From: Colias croceus
Taxonomy: Eukaryota; Arthropoda; Insecta; Lepidoptera; Pieridae
DNA length: 64,000 bases
Direction: 5' to 3'
Assembly: GCF_905220415.1 (NCBI RefSeq)
Contig: NC_059550.1
Coordinates: forward strand, 498,501-562,500
Both the position numbers and the translations under genes were made by a program. Numbering within the stretch: the first letter of the stretch is position 1; the number at the start of each line of letters is the position of its first letter. The notes beneath the pieces are model-generated. The model saw nothing but the letters and a program-made list of their open reading frames with translations, searched no databases and had not been told where the DNA came from. This document shows positions 11,036 through 22,746 of the stretch, in pieces.

Positions 11036-14000
11036 CTGTACTCCATTAAACAGACTCCGTACAATATGTAATCGATACAAATTAACGAGCAACTTAATTA
11101 CTTGTTTTTCAGTGAGCTAAAACAGGAAATTGAACTGCTTCGTAATTAAACATTGATAACGCACTACAGTGTTAGTCTGCTCTATTAATCTTGAGGACAT
11201 TACCATGCAATTAGTTCACAAAACTTTTAGAAGGACCACAATATAATACACTATAGCCAAAACAAAATAAGGAAACTTGATAGAAACACCAATTTAGTTA
11301 ATCAGGAATATCAGGCAATAACATTACATTGTATTTCATGTACATGTATTTTAGAATGTATAGGTCTGAGATGCAGTTTGACTGTATGAGAAACAGGCGT
11401 CCAGATATAATTTTATTGCTACCCATCAAAATCTGCATGAGCGGGGCTAGATTTCTCTTGACATACCTACGTAGGTATGCATACAGTAACAGGTCCGAGT
11501 GTAATTTGGTCAGTAACATAACGTAACAGCGTAGAACGGCGTGAATCATTGCCTCGGTGGAGTGCCGTCGACTGGTCGCACAAACGACCCATAGATTCCT
11601 AACAGAACTCATATTATTCAACGAAAGTAAACAGCTGCCGCTCTAGAATAACAATTAACGCTAACACGTATAACCGACGTGCTCGATGCATTAAATTTCA
11701 ATCTATTCTCACTTGGTTTCCTTTCGAACGGCTGCATTCTGAATTATTATTATTATCAAGTAACGCGGACGGATCCGGCTGGAGGACGGGAGCGGGGGAA
11801 CGCAACCGGTACGGCGGCCATCTTGAGACGTGACGTCACGTGACGAGTCAGCCGAGGTGCGGCGCGGCAACGTCGCTCGCGTCGAACCACCATGTTTCCT
11901 CTCATTTCGTTGTATTTTATTTTAATAATAATGCAGGCTCATCTTTTTTTGTATGCGCTCGATCGTGGAAAACAGTTATGCGGGCAGGTAATGTTGAACG
12001 GATTGAAAGTCTTGGAGAATAATAATTTGGGAATGAACGTTCGAAAAAAACAAAACGATAAAGTAGTAAGATTGTAATACAATTAATGTTTAAAATGATT
12101 TGACACAGATTTATTGGTAAATAAAGTTAGTTTTATTATTATTAACCTACAATAAATGTTATCGCAAGATCACTTCAATTTTATGACAACAAAATAAATT
12201 AAGATTTTTATTGCACTATAAAATAGGTAATAACTTAAAGATTAGAATATAATTCTAGTTAAAATGATTACGATTTCTTAGAATAAAATACCTAAAAGTA
12301 ACTGTTGCCTACCCTACACTAACTTACATTTTTGGTAAAATAAATAGGTACCTAATCTAAGCTTGAATAATTTTCTTTTAATAATAATAAAAATTATCAT
12401 TATCTATTTCATAAGGATTACAATACAAAAAAGATTAACCGTTGCAAAGTTTCCAAACTACTGACTACTAATACTCTTACAAATAAATCATACGAAAAAA
12501 CTAAAAGACGTTTTAAAAGCGGATTATGTCGAATATTAAAAAATAGCTCATCCAAATTCGAAATCCGTAAAAAGCATAGTTTTTTATCAGCATAAGCCGA
12601 CAATAGTAAACAGTAACGTTAACAAAGACACTATGAACGGTAAATGGTTATCTTCAAATCTCTACGGACTAAAACAACGGTTTTCAGACAAATCCGATTA
12701 TTCTTTTGTCCGTGATGAAGTAAAGGGAACACGAATTTAATTAGCTGATTGCGATTTGAGTGCAGGACACTTCCAATGTAATACTATTTTAGGGAAATTG
12801 GATTAGCCCATTGTCTGCATTAAGTTTTAATGTAGAATTAAAAAGACCCGCTTTTAAAGTAATAAATGCTAGGAATAGTTAAATGGTTTAATTTTAATAT
12901 GAATGATTATTTGTCTGAAAATCTTCCGGGTAAATTCAAATTGCATAGATCTTTTAAAATATTTTAAAATATACATCAGTCCAGATGTTACTTCTATTTG
13001 TTATTTCATATTTGTAAGTTTTTCATAGTAAGGAGCTTTACTCCTTCATTTTACGAAGGCGATATATATCCTGTGTTTCATAAACAACTACAAGGAAAAA
13101 CACAATTTTTACAAGGAACGGATAGTAAACGCCCAAATCATACTGATTCATGTTTCGCATTAGTCTACCCATAATTTAAAATTCACTTAGGAAATACTGC
13201 AAAAGTGCTGTACTAAAGACAACATTCTCGTACACTATCCGCTCATTAAACTTCAAACGACATAATTGATTTAATTACATTTCAAATTATTATGTTATAT
13301 GCAAGAAAACTGAAGGAGGAGGTACATCATGCAATCATTTCTATACGTAATATAGCACGCATACTGCATGTCACACCAAAATACCGATTTCTGGCTAATT
13401 AAAAAATCCATCGCCGTGGGTGCAGTGCGCATGCGTGGCGTTCGCTTGTTTTATATCACATTGCACGTGCTTAGTTTGTTTATTTACATCTATGAGATTA
13501 TAGCTGACATGAGATCCATCATGTACGCCCTTGGCTTCTATATCGGTCGCTAATATTCATTTATAATTTCTATTATCAGTGACTGATAGCTATCTTATTA
13601 TAGGTTGAAATAAAGAAGTTGTTTTTCAAGGCATGCGATTAATTGCACAATGCTTGTTGTAAGTGCCTTGTTTACGTCGACGTCATAATTGTCTTTTAAA
13701 ATATGCGTCAGTAAATGGCCTTTTAATTTCTGCTATACACTGAGCTCATAAGAATCTGAACGATTACTAAAGTATTTAAAATGTGACGGGGACGCCGACG
13801 TTTAAATATTGAAGTAATGAAGATCGGTATATTCCCACTATTGAAACTTGTGACACTAAATGTGAAGATACTTACCGTCTATTAAATCTACTCATAGTAG
13901 ATTAGTATCTTGGTGGTATCAGTAGGCATACTCATATGCATTGCGATTTCCGAATTAGTACATATTAAACTACATTTCTGTTCTAAATTAATCAGAAGTG

Positions 14001-15201
14001 TATAGTGTACTTTATCTGAATAATATCGGACTTTATCTGCTCAAGATATTAATATTCATTCAATTGGTACATCATTACCAGTGTAAGACAAACTTTTCAT
14101 TTCTATCGCCAATATCACGTAAAGACTTAATTGTGCCAGACAAAAAAAAATGTTACTGCTAGGCTGATCAGCAGTTCTATAACATAAACTATCACTACCC
14201 AAAATTCAACTCCCATATACTTAACAACAACGTGATCATGCTTTCAGTACAATCTTTCCACCACGTGAAACACTGCATACCGATTATAGTGCTAAAGTAC
14301 AACCTAAGTAATAGATGGTAATACGACAGATTACAAAGCATTTACCAGTTATACATAATCACGACAGCATATACCAAAAATTTGACATTCCATACCCATC
14401 ATACAAAAACCTTCAAACGAACCCCGATCATGCTCAAGTATACGTAATACGTAATCACAATTCGCCAGATTATAGTGGCCAAGAATTACCAAGTAATACG
14501 TGGTAATACGTAATCACAGAGAAGGTTCACGGCGCAACCGGCGCGGACATTGCCGTATTGATTTTCAGCTCACTATCACAATTCGGAGGACGCGCTATCG
14601 ACCCTGGGTGACTGGTGTTCATTACTTTATTTATCTTTTATATGGAGTTGAATATATTTTCTTTAGTAGACTTTAACAATTTTGTCACGGATGACAATAT
14701 TTTATTTATTGAATATGTCAAGCATTTGGTTATAATTATAGAGTCCATAAAGTCTATCTGTATATCAATAGTTCTTTCTTATTCTATAAATATGAGGGTA
14801 GGCAACAAATGTATGGTTTGGTGCCTAGCCTGCGGTAATTTTTTTTAATACTTTTATATACCCCTATCTAAATAAGGGTACCGAGCGCTTCTAAAATCTC
14901 AGTGTAGTGTAAATGTATAACATGAAGAATACATGACTTTCACAGAACATAAGCTTCAAACATTTCAAGCTATTGTTATAAAAATTAAAAACATAGTGAA
15001 TCTTTTTGTACCCACATTTACGTTTTAATCATAATATAGCAAGTGGCAAAAAGCAATACCTCTTAGTATTGTTCTAATATTATGTTGTTATATCTCTAAA
15101 ATGCTGTACAAATATAAATGGAATTCTTATTTAGTTTTTAAACTGTGTTTAATAGGGTCCACATTTTTTTCCTTCGTCCGACTAAATTCTGGTCCTAAGA
15201 T
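11036..15201. other. AT-rich DNA without recognisable genes
   Basis: Apart from the GC-rich block at 11.8 kb, no coding exon or RNA gene was recognised. There is a 16-bp palindrome (ATACCTACGTAGGTAT) near 11464, an NRF1-like TGCGCATGCGTG at 13425-13436, and a small cluster of TAATACG-containing repeats at 14315-14515. Short open frames here are AT-rich and look random. Confidence 0.4.
11760..11895 (-). promoter_or_regulatory. GC-rich promoter-like block with YY1-like and CRE motifs
   Basis: A sharp GC-rich block within AT-rich DNA contains, on the minus strand, CAAGATGGCCGCC (rc of 11812-11824), which fits the YY1 consensus in the sense orientation typical of transcripts, and a palindromic TGACGTCA at 11831-11838 embedded in ACGTGACGTCACGTGA. 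The motif orientation suggests minus-strand transcription, so a distal first exon of the IRF2BP-like gene is possible. No donor site could be fixed. Confidence 0.45.
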
Positions 15202-15217
15202 AAAAAAAATGAGTTAT

Positions 15218-15564
15218 CATCATCATCATCATCATCATCAGCCCATATACGTTCCCACTGCTGGGACACGGGCCTCCTATGAGGGTACAGGCCATAATCC
15301 ACCACGCTGGCCAAGTGCGGGTTGGCGGATGACACATGTCGTCGAACTTTTTTTTTTTTTTTAATTCTTCGACATGTCGGTTTCCTCACGATGTTTTCCT
15401 TCACCGTTCGAGCAGTGGTGATGTTACAACATGCGCAGATAAATTGAAAAATCAATTTATTTCCTGCGTGCTCGCCTGGTCTCGAACCACGGACTTATCG
15501 ATTCGAAGTCCGAGGTCTCACCACTGAGCCACCACTGCTCTACAAAAAAAACTCTGCACTCTGC
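15218..15564 (-). mobile_element. tRNA-derived SINE with target-site duplication
   Basis: Read on the minus strand the element contains an A box (GGCTCAGTGGTGAGA) and a B box (GGTTCGAGACC), an RNA polymerase III promoter derived from a tRNA, and ends in an ATG-repeat tail (CAT repeats at 15218-15239 on the plus strand). It is flanked by a perfect 16-bp duplication, AAAAAAAATGAGTTAT, at 15202-15217 and 15565-15580. The body contains the segment around CCATATACGTTCCCACTGCT that recurs at 18.1 kb. The perfect duplication indicates a relatively recent insertion. Confidence 0.85.
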
Positions 15565-16203
15565 AAAAAAAATGAGTTATGGTAAGCGTTAAATAATCGT
15601 ATATTATATTACGCAGAAGAAAACTTAAACGTTTTAAGATTATCTTGGGATTTATTACTACTTTTTTTCTCCTGGTATATTATGTTCGTGATGATTGGCA
15701 AATTTTAAAGTGTGTTGAATTTTGATAGTGTTGTGCTGAGATAAATTCCCAACGTATATCAGTCTCAAGCACATGCGAGATTTCTCAAGTGTCATAGATT
15801 ATTGAAATAGATGTGAAATGTATCGACCAACCAATAGAAAAGGCGTTACTCCGCGAATAAGCTCCAGAAAAAGTACCTTGAACTCAAATTCAATTTATTT
15901 TATTTATTCAATTACATTATAATATTTAATTTTATTTTAAACCAAATTTTTCACTTCTATTCCTTAGTTAAATTTCATCAGATCTTTTATAGCTTTATTT
16001 ACACGAAAGAGTAGTTATCTGGCATCCATCTCTACATTATTACCTACCAAAAAGCCTGAGCAAAAAGCATACCATCCGTCATCTAACCATCAAACAATTT
16101 TGCAATACGGCAAATATTTACCAATCATCTTTCTCAATTTTCACGTTATATCAATTTCAAGCGCAGAATTATCGTAGTAACTCCATCCATTTTATCCTAC
16201 CAA

Positions 16204-16395
16204 CTAGCTGCGCTCCGCAGTTTTTCCCCCGTGGCTCCGCTTCTGTTGGTCTTAGCGTGATGATATATAGTCTTCCTCGATAAATGGGCTATCTAACACC
16301 GAAAGAATATTTCAAATCGGACCAATAGTTCCTGAGATTAGCGCGTTCAAACAAACAAACTCTTCAGCTTTAAAATATAAGTATAGAAATATAGA
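16204..16395 (-). mobile_element. non-autonomous Helitron copy
   Basis: On the minus strand the copy starts TCTATA near 16395 and ends with a GC-rich hairpin and CTAG at 16204-16207, followed by host T, the usual Helitron insertion pattern (A^T). It shares its body with the copies at 24.7, 25.5, 32.6, 47.1 and 56.6 kb. No Rep/helicase is encoded. Confidence 0.7.
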
Positions 16396-18116
16396 TGAGC
16401 ATAAGATCCGCATTTCCACATAGTGCAGCTATACCATACCGCACGTACTCCATGCTGGATCGATCGTTGACCGGCCAGCGCGCATGCGCCCACACCCTAA
16501 CACGTGTCACTGTTTATTTACGTTCCCGACGATCCACGGGATGTTACTGAACGAATTTTTCACGTTTTAAAACAATTTGTGGGCTTCACATTTGTAAATT
16601 TTTGTTGGTAGTGACTAGTGAGATTAGCGCAAATAAATGTTTATTGTAGATGTAGTTTGAGTATTTTAATTTTAAAAATAATTCAAATGTTAGGTATAAA
16701 ATTCTTAAAAAATACATTCTTTAACGACAGTTAATAACTGAATGATTCTGATATACAAGTTATTAAAATTCCACAAAATTCGTCAATTCATAAACTGATA
16801 ACTTTCCTCATGTCAAGTCATTCAATTTAACAAGACGTATTTATGAAGTCATTTATCAAAACTACCCCCGATTCGGAAAGTCGCTTCTAGCAAGAATTGG
16901 CAAGCAACTCGACACTCCATCAACATCAACACTATCAAAGCAATACACCACAACTAATATAAACAAAATCTGTTAAGTCTGTACGTAAACAATTTGTTAT
17001 CATTACAATACTTTCTAGTTCACACCGCTAGCCTTGAAATAGCGAATAAAAGGGGATTAAATCCCAAAAACATGTTATATCACGCTCCGTGGAGGGGACG
17101 GGAGGTGGTATCGATCGGTGACGTCACGCGTCCCGGGCAGATTATGAGGATACTCCTTAACGTCTATTTTGTATACATTTATCGTTTTTTGACCTATTTC
17201 AATGACATCGCCATGTGTGTAATGTGTGTCTTTGTTTTGTATTGCTTATTTCTGATTTGTTTATTTTTTATCAGCATTTTTATGGCAGGTTAGACAAAGG
17301 ACATATTATTGTATATTTATATAAACTTGTTAGACAGATTTTATGTGTACCAGGAAACGAAGTCAGAACTTTCAAGGCATCTGATTTGTATTTTTGTATG
17401 TAATAAATCAACTCATAAACTTCTCTGTCGATTTTAAATTATCATTTGTGAGCTGCCTACATCTTTTCAAAGTAACATTATTATTTTACCTCGTTTCGTG
17501 ATAAGCATTAACTAGAGATTATACTATTCTAGAATACAGGAACACAGGTCACCTTTAGCTCAGAGGTCGCATTACGTGATACTAGTTCTGAGGTTAGAGA
17601 CCTCCTCTTGCGGTACACGTCTTTAAATACGCGGCGGGCGTGCAAATTAAAATCATTTTGAAAAAATAAACTAGTTTTATAAAACTGTTTATGCGTAATG
17701 CTTGGGCCAGTTTTGTTGTGTGTATTTTTTATAATGACCCCGCCTCATTATAAAAAAATATACATTTTGAGTGATCCTACATTTTAGAACCTGAATCGGC
17801 ATATAATAAAGCTCGAATATAATAAACGTATTGGAATAAAACTTAATAGAAAATAATGGAATCAAAGGACATGAAAAGAACTATTACGAATACCTTTATG
17901 TAAACACTTCCCAACCATAGTAATATTTTACATGTTAGAAAAAACTTTTGCTTTAAAATAGTGACGTAAAATAGAGCTGATAGTCCTGCCAGACGGAAAG
18001 CTTTTAGCGTCAACGCGACGTGAAGCTGAAACTCTCAGCATTGGAAAGCATCCGTATACCTAACTTTTTACTACATTTGCATTCGTATAAAGGTTAATAT
18101 TTAAAATGGTAATTTT
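16396..18116. other. AT-rich DNA, no gene recognised; small promoter-like motifs
   Basis: An NRF1-type palindrome GCGCATGCGC lies at 16480-16489 and TGACGTCA at 17119-17126 within a short GC-rich patch (17085-17135). A weak tRNA-like stretch with TTAGCTCAGAGG near 17550 has a poor B box and is probably a SINE remnant. The 99-codon open frame at 16994 has no recognisable domain. Confidence 0.35.
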
Positions 18117-18128
18117 AATATCGGATCA

Positions 18129-18239
18129 TAATCATCATTGTCAGCCCATATACATTCCTACTGCTGGGACACGGGCCTCTTATGATGGTACAGGCCATAA
18201 TCCACCAGGCTGGCCAAGTGCAGGTTGAACTTTCTACGT
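18129..18239 (-). mobile_element. 5'-truncated copy of the same SINE
   Basis: This 111-bp piece matches the tail-side part of the SINE at 15.2 kb and has no A or B box. It is flanked by near-identical 12-bp repeats, AATATCGGATCA (18117-18128) and AATATCAGATCA (18240-18251), which fit an aged target duplication; the truncation therefore occurred at insertion. Confidence 0.7.
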
Positions 18240-18598
18240 AATATCAGATCAGTAAACATAAACAAAAAAGTACTGAATATTCTAACCCCTTAATTTCTAC
18301 CATAGTCATCTATCATCTACTGCATGATATTTGTTACAGTTTCTGTGAACGAAATGATGATGATGATCTTCTTAATTAAACGTAAATCGCAATGGAACAC
18401 ACCGAAATATTTAAATGAGAAGAACCCATTGCTTATTTGTTTATTTGTCTGTCTTTTGCGTAGCAAAGGTGCGATTTTAAGATATATGTAGATAATTTTT
18501 GTGTCTGGAAATAGCCAGGAGACTCGAGAGTAACATAGGCTAGTACGCTTTTACACGGGGTGCAACCTACACTTCACTTGTCACATTTATATTTTAAA

Positions 18599-19033
18599 CT
18601 AGCTTCCGCCCGCGACTCCGTCCGCGCGGATGGTTTATTTCTCCATTTTGAGTAACTCTGACAATGACATCTTATAAATATCTATTGGACCCAATACGGC
18701 TAGGCCTATAATAATACGCAACGTGTGTTCGCGGTTCTATAGAACAACGTCTGTGGATAAAACTGAAAAATTCAGATTTTTTTTTCTACGTATTTTTCCA
18801 GGATAAAAAGTATTCTATTTTACGCCCAGGATAATTAGGTATAATTATACCAAGTTTCATCGAAATCAAACCATTAGTTTTCACGTGATGTCTTCACATA
18901 CAGACAGACAGACAAAAAATTTTTAATCACATATTTGGGTTTGTTACGATCCAGTAACACCCCCTGTTATTTATTTTTTCAATATTTTCAATGTACAGAA
19001 TTGACCCTTCTACAGATTTATTATATGTATAGA
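18599..19033 (-). mobile_element. non-autonomous Helitron copy, longer variant
   Basis: Minus-strand start TCTATACATATAATAA at 19033, end CTAG at 18599-18602 behind a GC-rich segment (CCGCCCGCGACTCCG on the plus strand), with A before the start and T after the end. It lies only about 90 bp beyond the poly(A) signal of the P-element-like gene, so it bounds that gene's 3' side. Confidence 0.7.
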
Positions 19034-19125
19034 TTACCTGTAGTAAAACTATTTTTTATACTAAGATGAATACAATTTATAAAATTAAATTAAACAAGCG
19101 TTTTTCTTTTATAAAAAACAAAACA

Positions 19126-19131
19126 TTTATT
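19126..19131 (-). terminator. poly(A) signal AATAAA of the P-element-like gene
   Basis: A canonical AATAAA on the minus strand lies 24-29 bp beyond the stop codon, giving a very short 3' UTR. Cleavage would be expected about 10-30 bp further on. Confidence 0.6.
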
Positions 19132-19154
19132 TTAGAAAAATAAGCTTATAAAAA

Positions 19155-21966
19155 TTACAACTTGGTAACAGAAAAATATTTTCTGCGATTCCGTCCTGTG
19201 CGAAACGCCTTATTATTTTCTAATAAAGTAAAATAAATACGCATTCTTGTAAAAAGCTTATACAAGAATGCTTTCGGGAAACATGGGCAAGGCGACGTGA
19301 AATCTACGCCATCCAGGAGGCTGTTGTAAATCGACATTCCAATGTTTGCATTAATGTTTGGTCTTTCAAAAACTTCAGAGAATATTGTCTCCATCCTCTC
19401 TATATTCCTGACGAAACTGTCAGGTGGGACAACAAAGGAAGGTGACGTTATATCATGACGTGTCTCGGCACTTAAATTACACAAGTGCGAATTTTCATTC
19501 ATGTAAGATTTTAAAAGCTCGCAACTTCCGTGGCGATCGACACATTTCTTGAATAGATCCCCACAAACGTAATATAAGGCATTGTTTTCTGGTATTTCCA
19601 TTTGTGTGTATTGAGACCGCGCGATGTCTCGTAAATTATTTTCTTCTGTACTATTTGTATCATTATTCGGTAAATCTTTCAGAAGAAATAGAAATTCACT
19701 CAAGTCTTCTGCACAATTACCTTCTTTGGGTAGTTTTGCAATATTTGTAAAATATATTTTACGATATGCGGATATAAATTTTCTGGCTGTAGGTTTAGTT
19801 GCGTTGCCATTTTTAGATCTGATTTTTCCAAAAAAAATGTCAAATATGTCCCGGTTGAGGCGCCTAGTTAATAAAAATTTATGACCTTCTTGTTTTAAGT
19901 CATCAAATAAATCTAAGATCGACTGAATTGTGATTTGAAAACCCTGAATAAATTTTACCGTCTTCGTGACATCATTTTTCTTGGTAGGGCGAATTAACTT
20001 AATACTTTTAATCAATGTCAACATTTCAATGAAAAAATTTCTTTGACAATCTTCTCCACTGTAAGCATTTTTATATGGATAATGGTCGTGAAAAGTGGAA
20101 GAGTTGAGAGCATCAAATAAGTCGTTCATCTTCTGAATGAACTCCACAGTATCTTTTGCCGATTCATCCAGGACATTAAAATCTATATATGTCGATATAC
20201 CACAAGCGACAGTTCTACTTAACAGTTGTGTAGCATATCGAACCTTCATTCTTTCAAGTGTCGTTGGGTTAATGTGGCTATTTGTCAATTTGTATGCTTG
20301 TTTGAAAGTCTTTAGATGGTCGAGTTCATAAAACTTAACAATGTGTTCAAATTTTGCAAGGCGGCTGTCGGAAAATAGGATGTTATAATTTAACATGTCG
20401 TTCCTAACTAATTTAATTAAATATGGCACATCAAATATATAATATATCTTATGATTTTCTATAGTGAAATACGTTTTTTCGACAGAAATTCCTCTTTGTT
20501 TTGCTGCATTCAATAAATCAGAACCAAGATCAGATACAAAAGTTCTGACTTTCAGGCCAATCTCAAAAAGTTTTAAAATTAATTTATCGATCCATGTTGA
20601 TACGGCATGGTCATTTTTACAATCCGATAGTAATGCAAATCCGATAGGTTGGTGCCAATTTACAAAAATACCTCGAACCAATACCACTAAAGCATGTTTG
20701 GCAGGTGATGGTGATTGAACACCATCCACTTCGTGGAAACCGATAATTTTATCATTTTTTAAGTCATAAAATAAATTTGCTTTAAGTTTCATCGCATCTA
20801 GTACAATCGAACAGTTTTTCTCTCTTTCTGACATATTGGTTACATTTACTTTCAGGGCTGCAAATAGTTCATCGTTGATTTGTGTAGTTATTGGAACGTA
20901 AAGTTTATTTAGAGTGCTAGGGCATGGTAAGTAAACGATATCTTGCAAAAGGCGGTACGCTTGTGGATTTACGGAGTATAAATTCAGACAAAACATTTTA
21001 TATTCAAGTGTATACCTATTTTCTCTATTGTTAGAAGTTAGTTTAATTTGGTCTTTAACAACTTCGGCTAAATCTTTCGTTAAAAAGCAGTCACATAGTT
21101 TCTCAAACATTTGTTCTTGAGATTCGGTAGATGACTTTTCTGTTTCTTGTATCTTTATACGTTTATTTACATTTGTGAGTACAGTTCTCAATTTTCTTTT
21201 GCGCGAATTGTCTGATGAAACCGCAAGGACAGTTTTGTTATTGTCATCTGACTGAATATGGGGTTCTGTATCATTTGAAAATATCGCTGGTTCGAGAATT
21301 TCATTTGGTTCTATTTTAATACAAGGCTCTGACTCTGAAAAATTCGCTTGTACGAGTACTTCATTTGGTTCTATTTTAATACGAGGTTCTGTCTCTGAAA
21401 AATTCGCTTGTACGAGTACTTCATTTGGTTCTATTTTAATACTCGGTTCTGTATCATTTGAAAATATCGCTGGTACGAGTATTTCATTTGGTTCTATTTT
21501 AATACTCGGTTCTGTATCATTTGAAAGTATCGCTGGTACGAGTATTTCATTTGGTTCTATTTTAATACGGGGTTCTGTATCATTTGAAAATATCGCCGGT
21601 ACGAGTAATTCATTTGGTTCTATTTTGATACTCGGTTCTGCATCATTTGAAAATATCGCTGGTACGAGAATTTCATTTGGTTCTATTTGGATACTCGGTT
21701 CTGTATCACTTGAAGGATTCGCTGGTATATCAATGTTTTCTATTTGGGAGATTGTTAATCTTGAGATAGGTAAATCAGTTTGTATTTGGTTGTCCCGTGT
21801 TCTTACAGGTAGAAACAAACTTGGTACAGCACCTTTTGCCAATAATTTGCGATGGGAATTAATTTTTACCATTTCTTTGCTAAAATGAACTTCACATACA
21901 CGATAATGGTCTTTAATTTTCCCTATCAAGTCATTACGTTCGATGAGACGAAGCCATTGTGAACAT
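19155..21966 (-). CDS. P-element/THAP9-type transposase, exon 2 (rest of THAP domain, SUMO-motif repeats, RNase H-like core)
   Basis: The protein is 972 residues over two exons. P-element and THAP9 transposases bind element ends with a THAP finger and use GTP as a cofactor. This exon starts after acceptor TTTTCTAG and completes the C2CH finger (Cys 10 and 15 from exon 1; Cys 60 and His 63 here, with Trp 40 and the AVPSLF box). Residues about 118-278 form seven and a half copies of a 20-21-residue repeat containing IKIEPNE. The RNase H-like core has IVLDAMKLK (Asp 426), FVSDLGSD (Asp 515), IYYIFDVPYLIKLVRND, and LNRDIFDIFFGKIRSKNGN with Asp 745 where the family usually has Glu. Length and motif order fit a complete protein with no frame break. 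I see no inverted repeats bounding the gene, so it may be domesticated or have lost its ends. Confidence 0.92.
21241..21715 (-). repeat. tandem 60/63-bp repeats inside the transposase ORF
   Basis: The motif TCATTTGGTTCTATTT recurs on the plus strand at 21301, 21361, 21421, 21484, 21547, 21610 and 21673, giving spacings of 60, 60, 63, 63, 63 and 63. All units keep the reading frame. Six of seven full units encode IKIEPNE; the copy nearest the N-terminus has IQIE, and the partial unit at the other end has HIQS. Confidence 0.9.
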
Positions 21967-22129
21967 CTAGAAAAGAAAAAAAAAAAGATTATCGCGGACT
22001 AACATGTGGGTTCACATAACAATAATTACATTTATAATTTAATTTCAATTTTGTGAAATAAACCAACGCAACGGCAATGGCACGGCGGCGTTTTACAACA
22101 CATTCCTACATTATCAAATAGTACGTATT

Positions 22130-22385
22130 TTTAACCGACTTCAAAAAAAAGGAGGAGGTTATCAATTCGGCCGGTATATTTTTTTTTTTATGTATGTACA
22201 CCGATTACTCCGAGGTTTCTGAACCGATTTACGTGATTCTTTTTTTGTTCGATGCGGGATGGTGTCGAATTGATCCCATAAAAATTTTATTCGGATAGGC
22301 CCAGTAGTTTTTATTTTATGAGCATTTTTGTCTGTAGGTATTTGTAAATTTTGCAAGTGCAAGTTTGAAGTCGGTTGTTTTTAAC
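22130..22385. repeat. repeat insertion in intron 1 of the P-element-like gene
   Basis: The segment begins ACCGACTTCAAAAAAAAGGA and ends near AAGTTTGAAGTCGGTTGTTT, so short inverted ends (ACCGACTTC/GAAGTCGGT) bound about 250 bp. It has no open frame of note. A diverged CCGACTTC-starting piece at 25215 may be related. Confidence 0.55.
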
Positions 22386-22419
22386 GCAGTTATCACTTGT
22401 GATGATTATATTAACTCAC

Positions 22420-22526
22420 CTTTCTTTTTCAGAGGGTATCTTAAAGAACGTCAGTTCTGGATTGGAAATAGTCTCGTTTAAACAACCATAAACTTGACAA
22501 TAAAGTCTTTTGCCTTGCGAAGACAT
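22420..22526 (-). CDS. P-element/THAP9-type transposase, exon 1 (start of THAP domain)
   Basis: ATG at 22526 begins MSSQGKRLYCQVYGCLNE, followed by FFKIPSEKE, the first half of a THAP finger with the C-x4-C pair and conserved Phe and Pro. Donor GTGAGT follows. Two bases of the split Arg codon are completed by exon 2, which then supplies CSQWL. Intron 1 (21967-22419) contains a repeat insertion. Two degenerate copies of this exon lie 270-570 bp upstream in a palindrome. Confidence 0.92.
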
Positions 22527-22552
22527 TTTGCAGTGCAGCGCCTAACCGTATC

Positions 22553-22744
22553 TAATTGTATAAACAAAAACACCGACTGCTCACATCAATGGCGCGGCCC
22601 GCACTACTTTATCCGAGAAGAAACTGAGCGGCGTTGTGCGCGTGCGTTTATGTGCGTACGTACATGAACGGGGGGCGTGGCCAAGCGCTCCGCTTACATA
22701 CAAACGGCGCGATGTACCTTTGTTTGAAGATAACTAACTTGTTT
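22553..22744. repeat. upstream segment of the P-element-like gene, copy A of a three-copy repeat
   Basis: This GC-rich stretch lies directly upstream of exon 1 and should contain its promoter. It runs from TAATTGTATAAACAAAAACA to CGGCGCGATGTACCTTTG. Copies occur in the same orientation at 23128-23285 and reversed at 46077-46247. A promoter role follows from position only. Confidence 0.6.
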
Positions 22745-22746
22745 TC

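Noticed and set aside
11464..11479. 16-bp palindrome ATACCTACGTAGGTAT
   Set aside because: Short TACCTA-type palindromes are frequent in lepidopteran DNA and nothing nearby gives it a role.
15101..15364. Poly-His and poly-Asp frames near 15.2 kb
   Set aside because: They translate the ATG/CAT microsatellite tail of the SINE.
17545..17610. Possible tRNA gene (TTAGCTCAGAGG box)
   Set aside because: The B box is poor and no cloverleaf could be drawn by eye; more likely a SINE remnant.
18599..19033. Interpretation of the GC-ended short repeats as LINE 3' ends
   Set aside because: They lack poly(A) or tandem tails and target duplications, while TC starts, hairpin plus CTAG ends and A/T flanks fit Helitrons.
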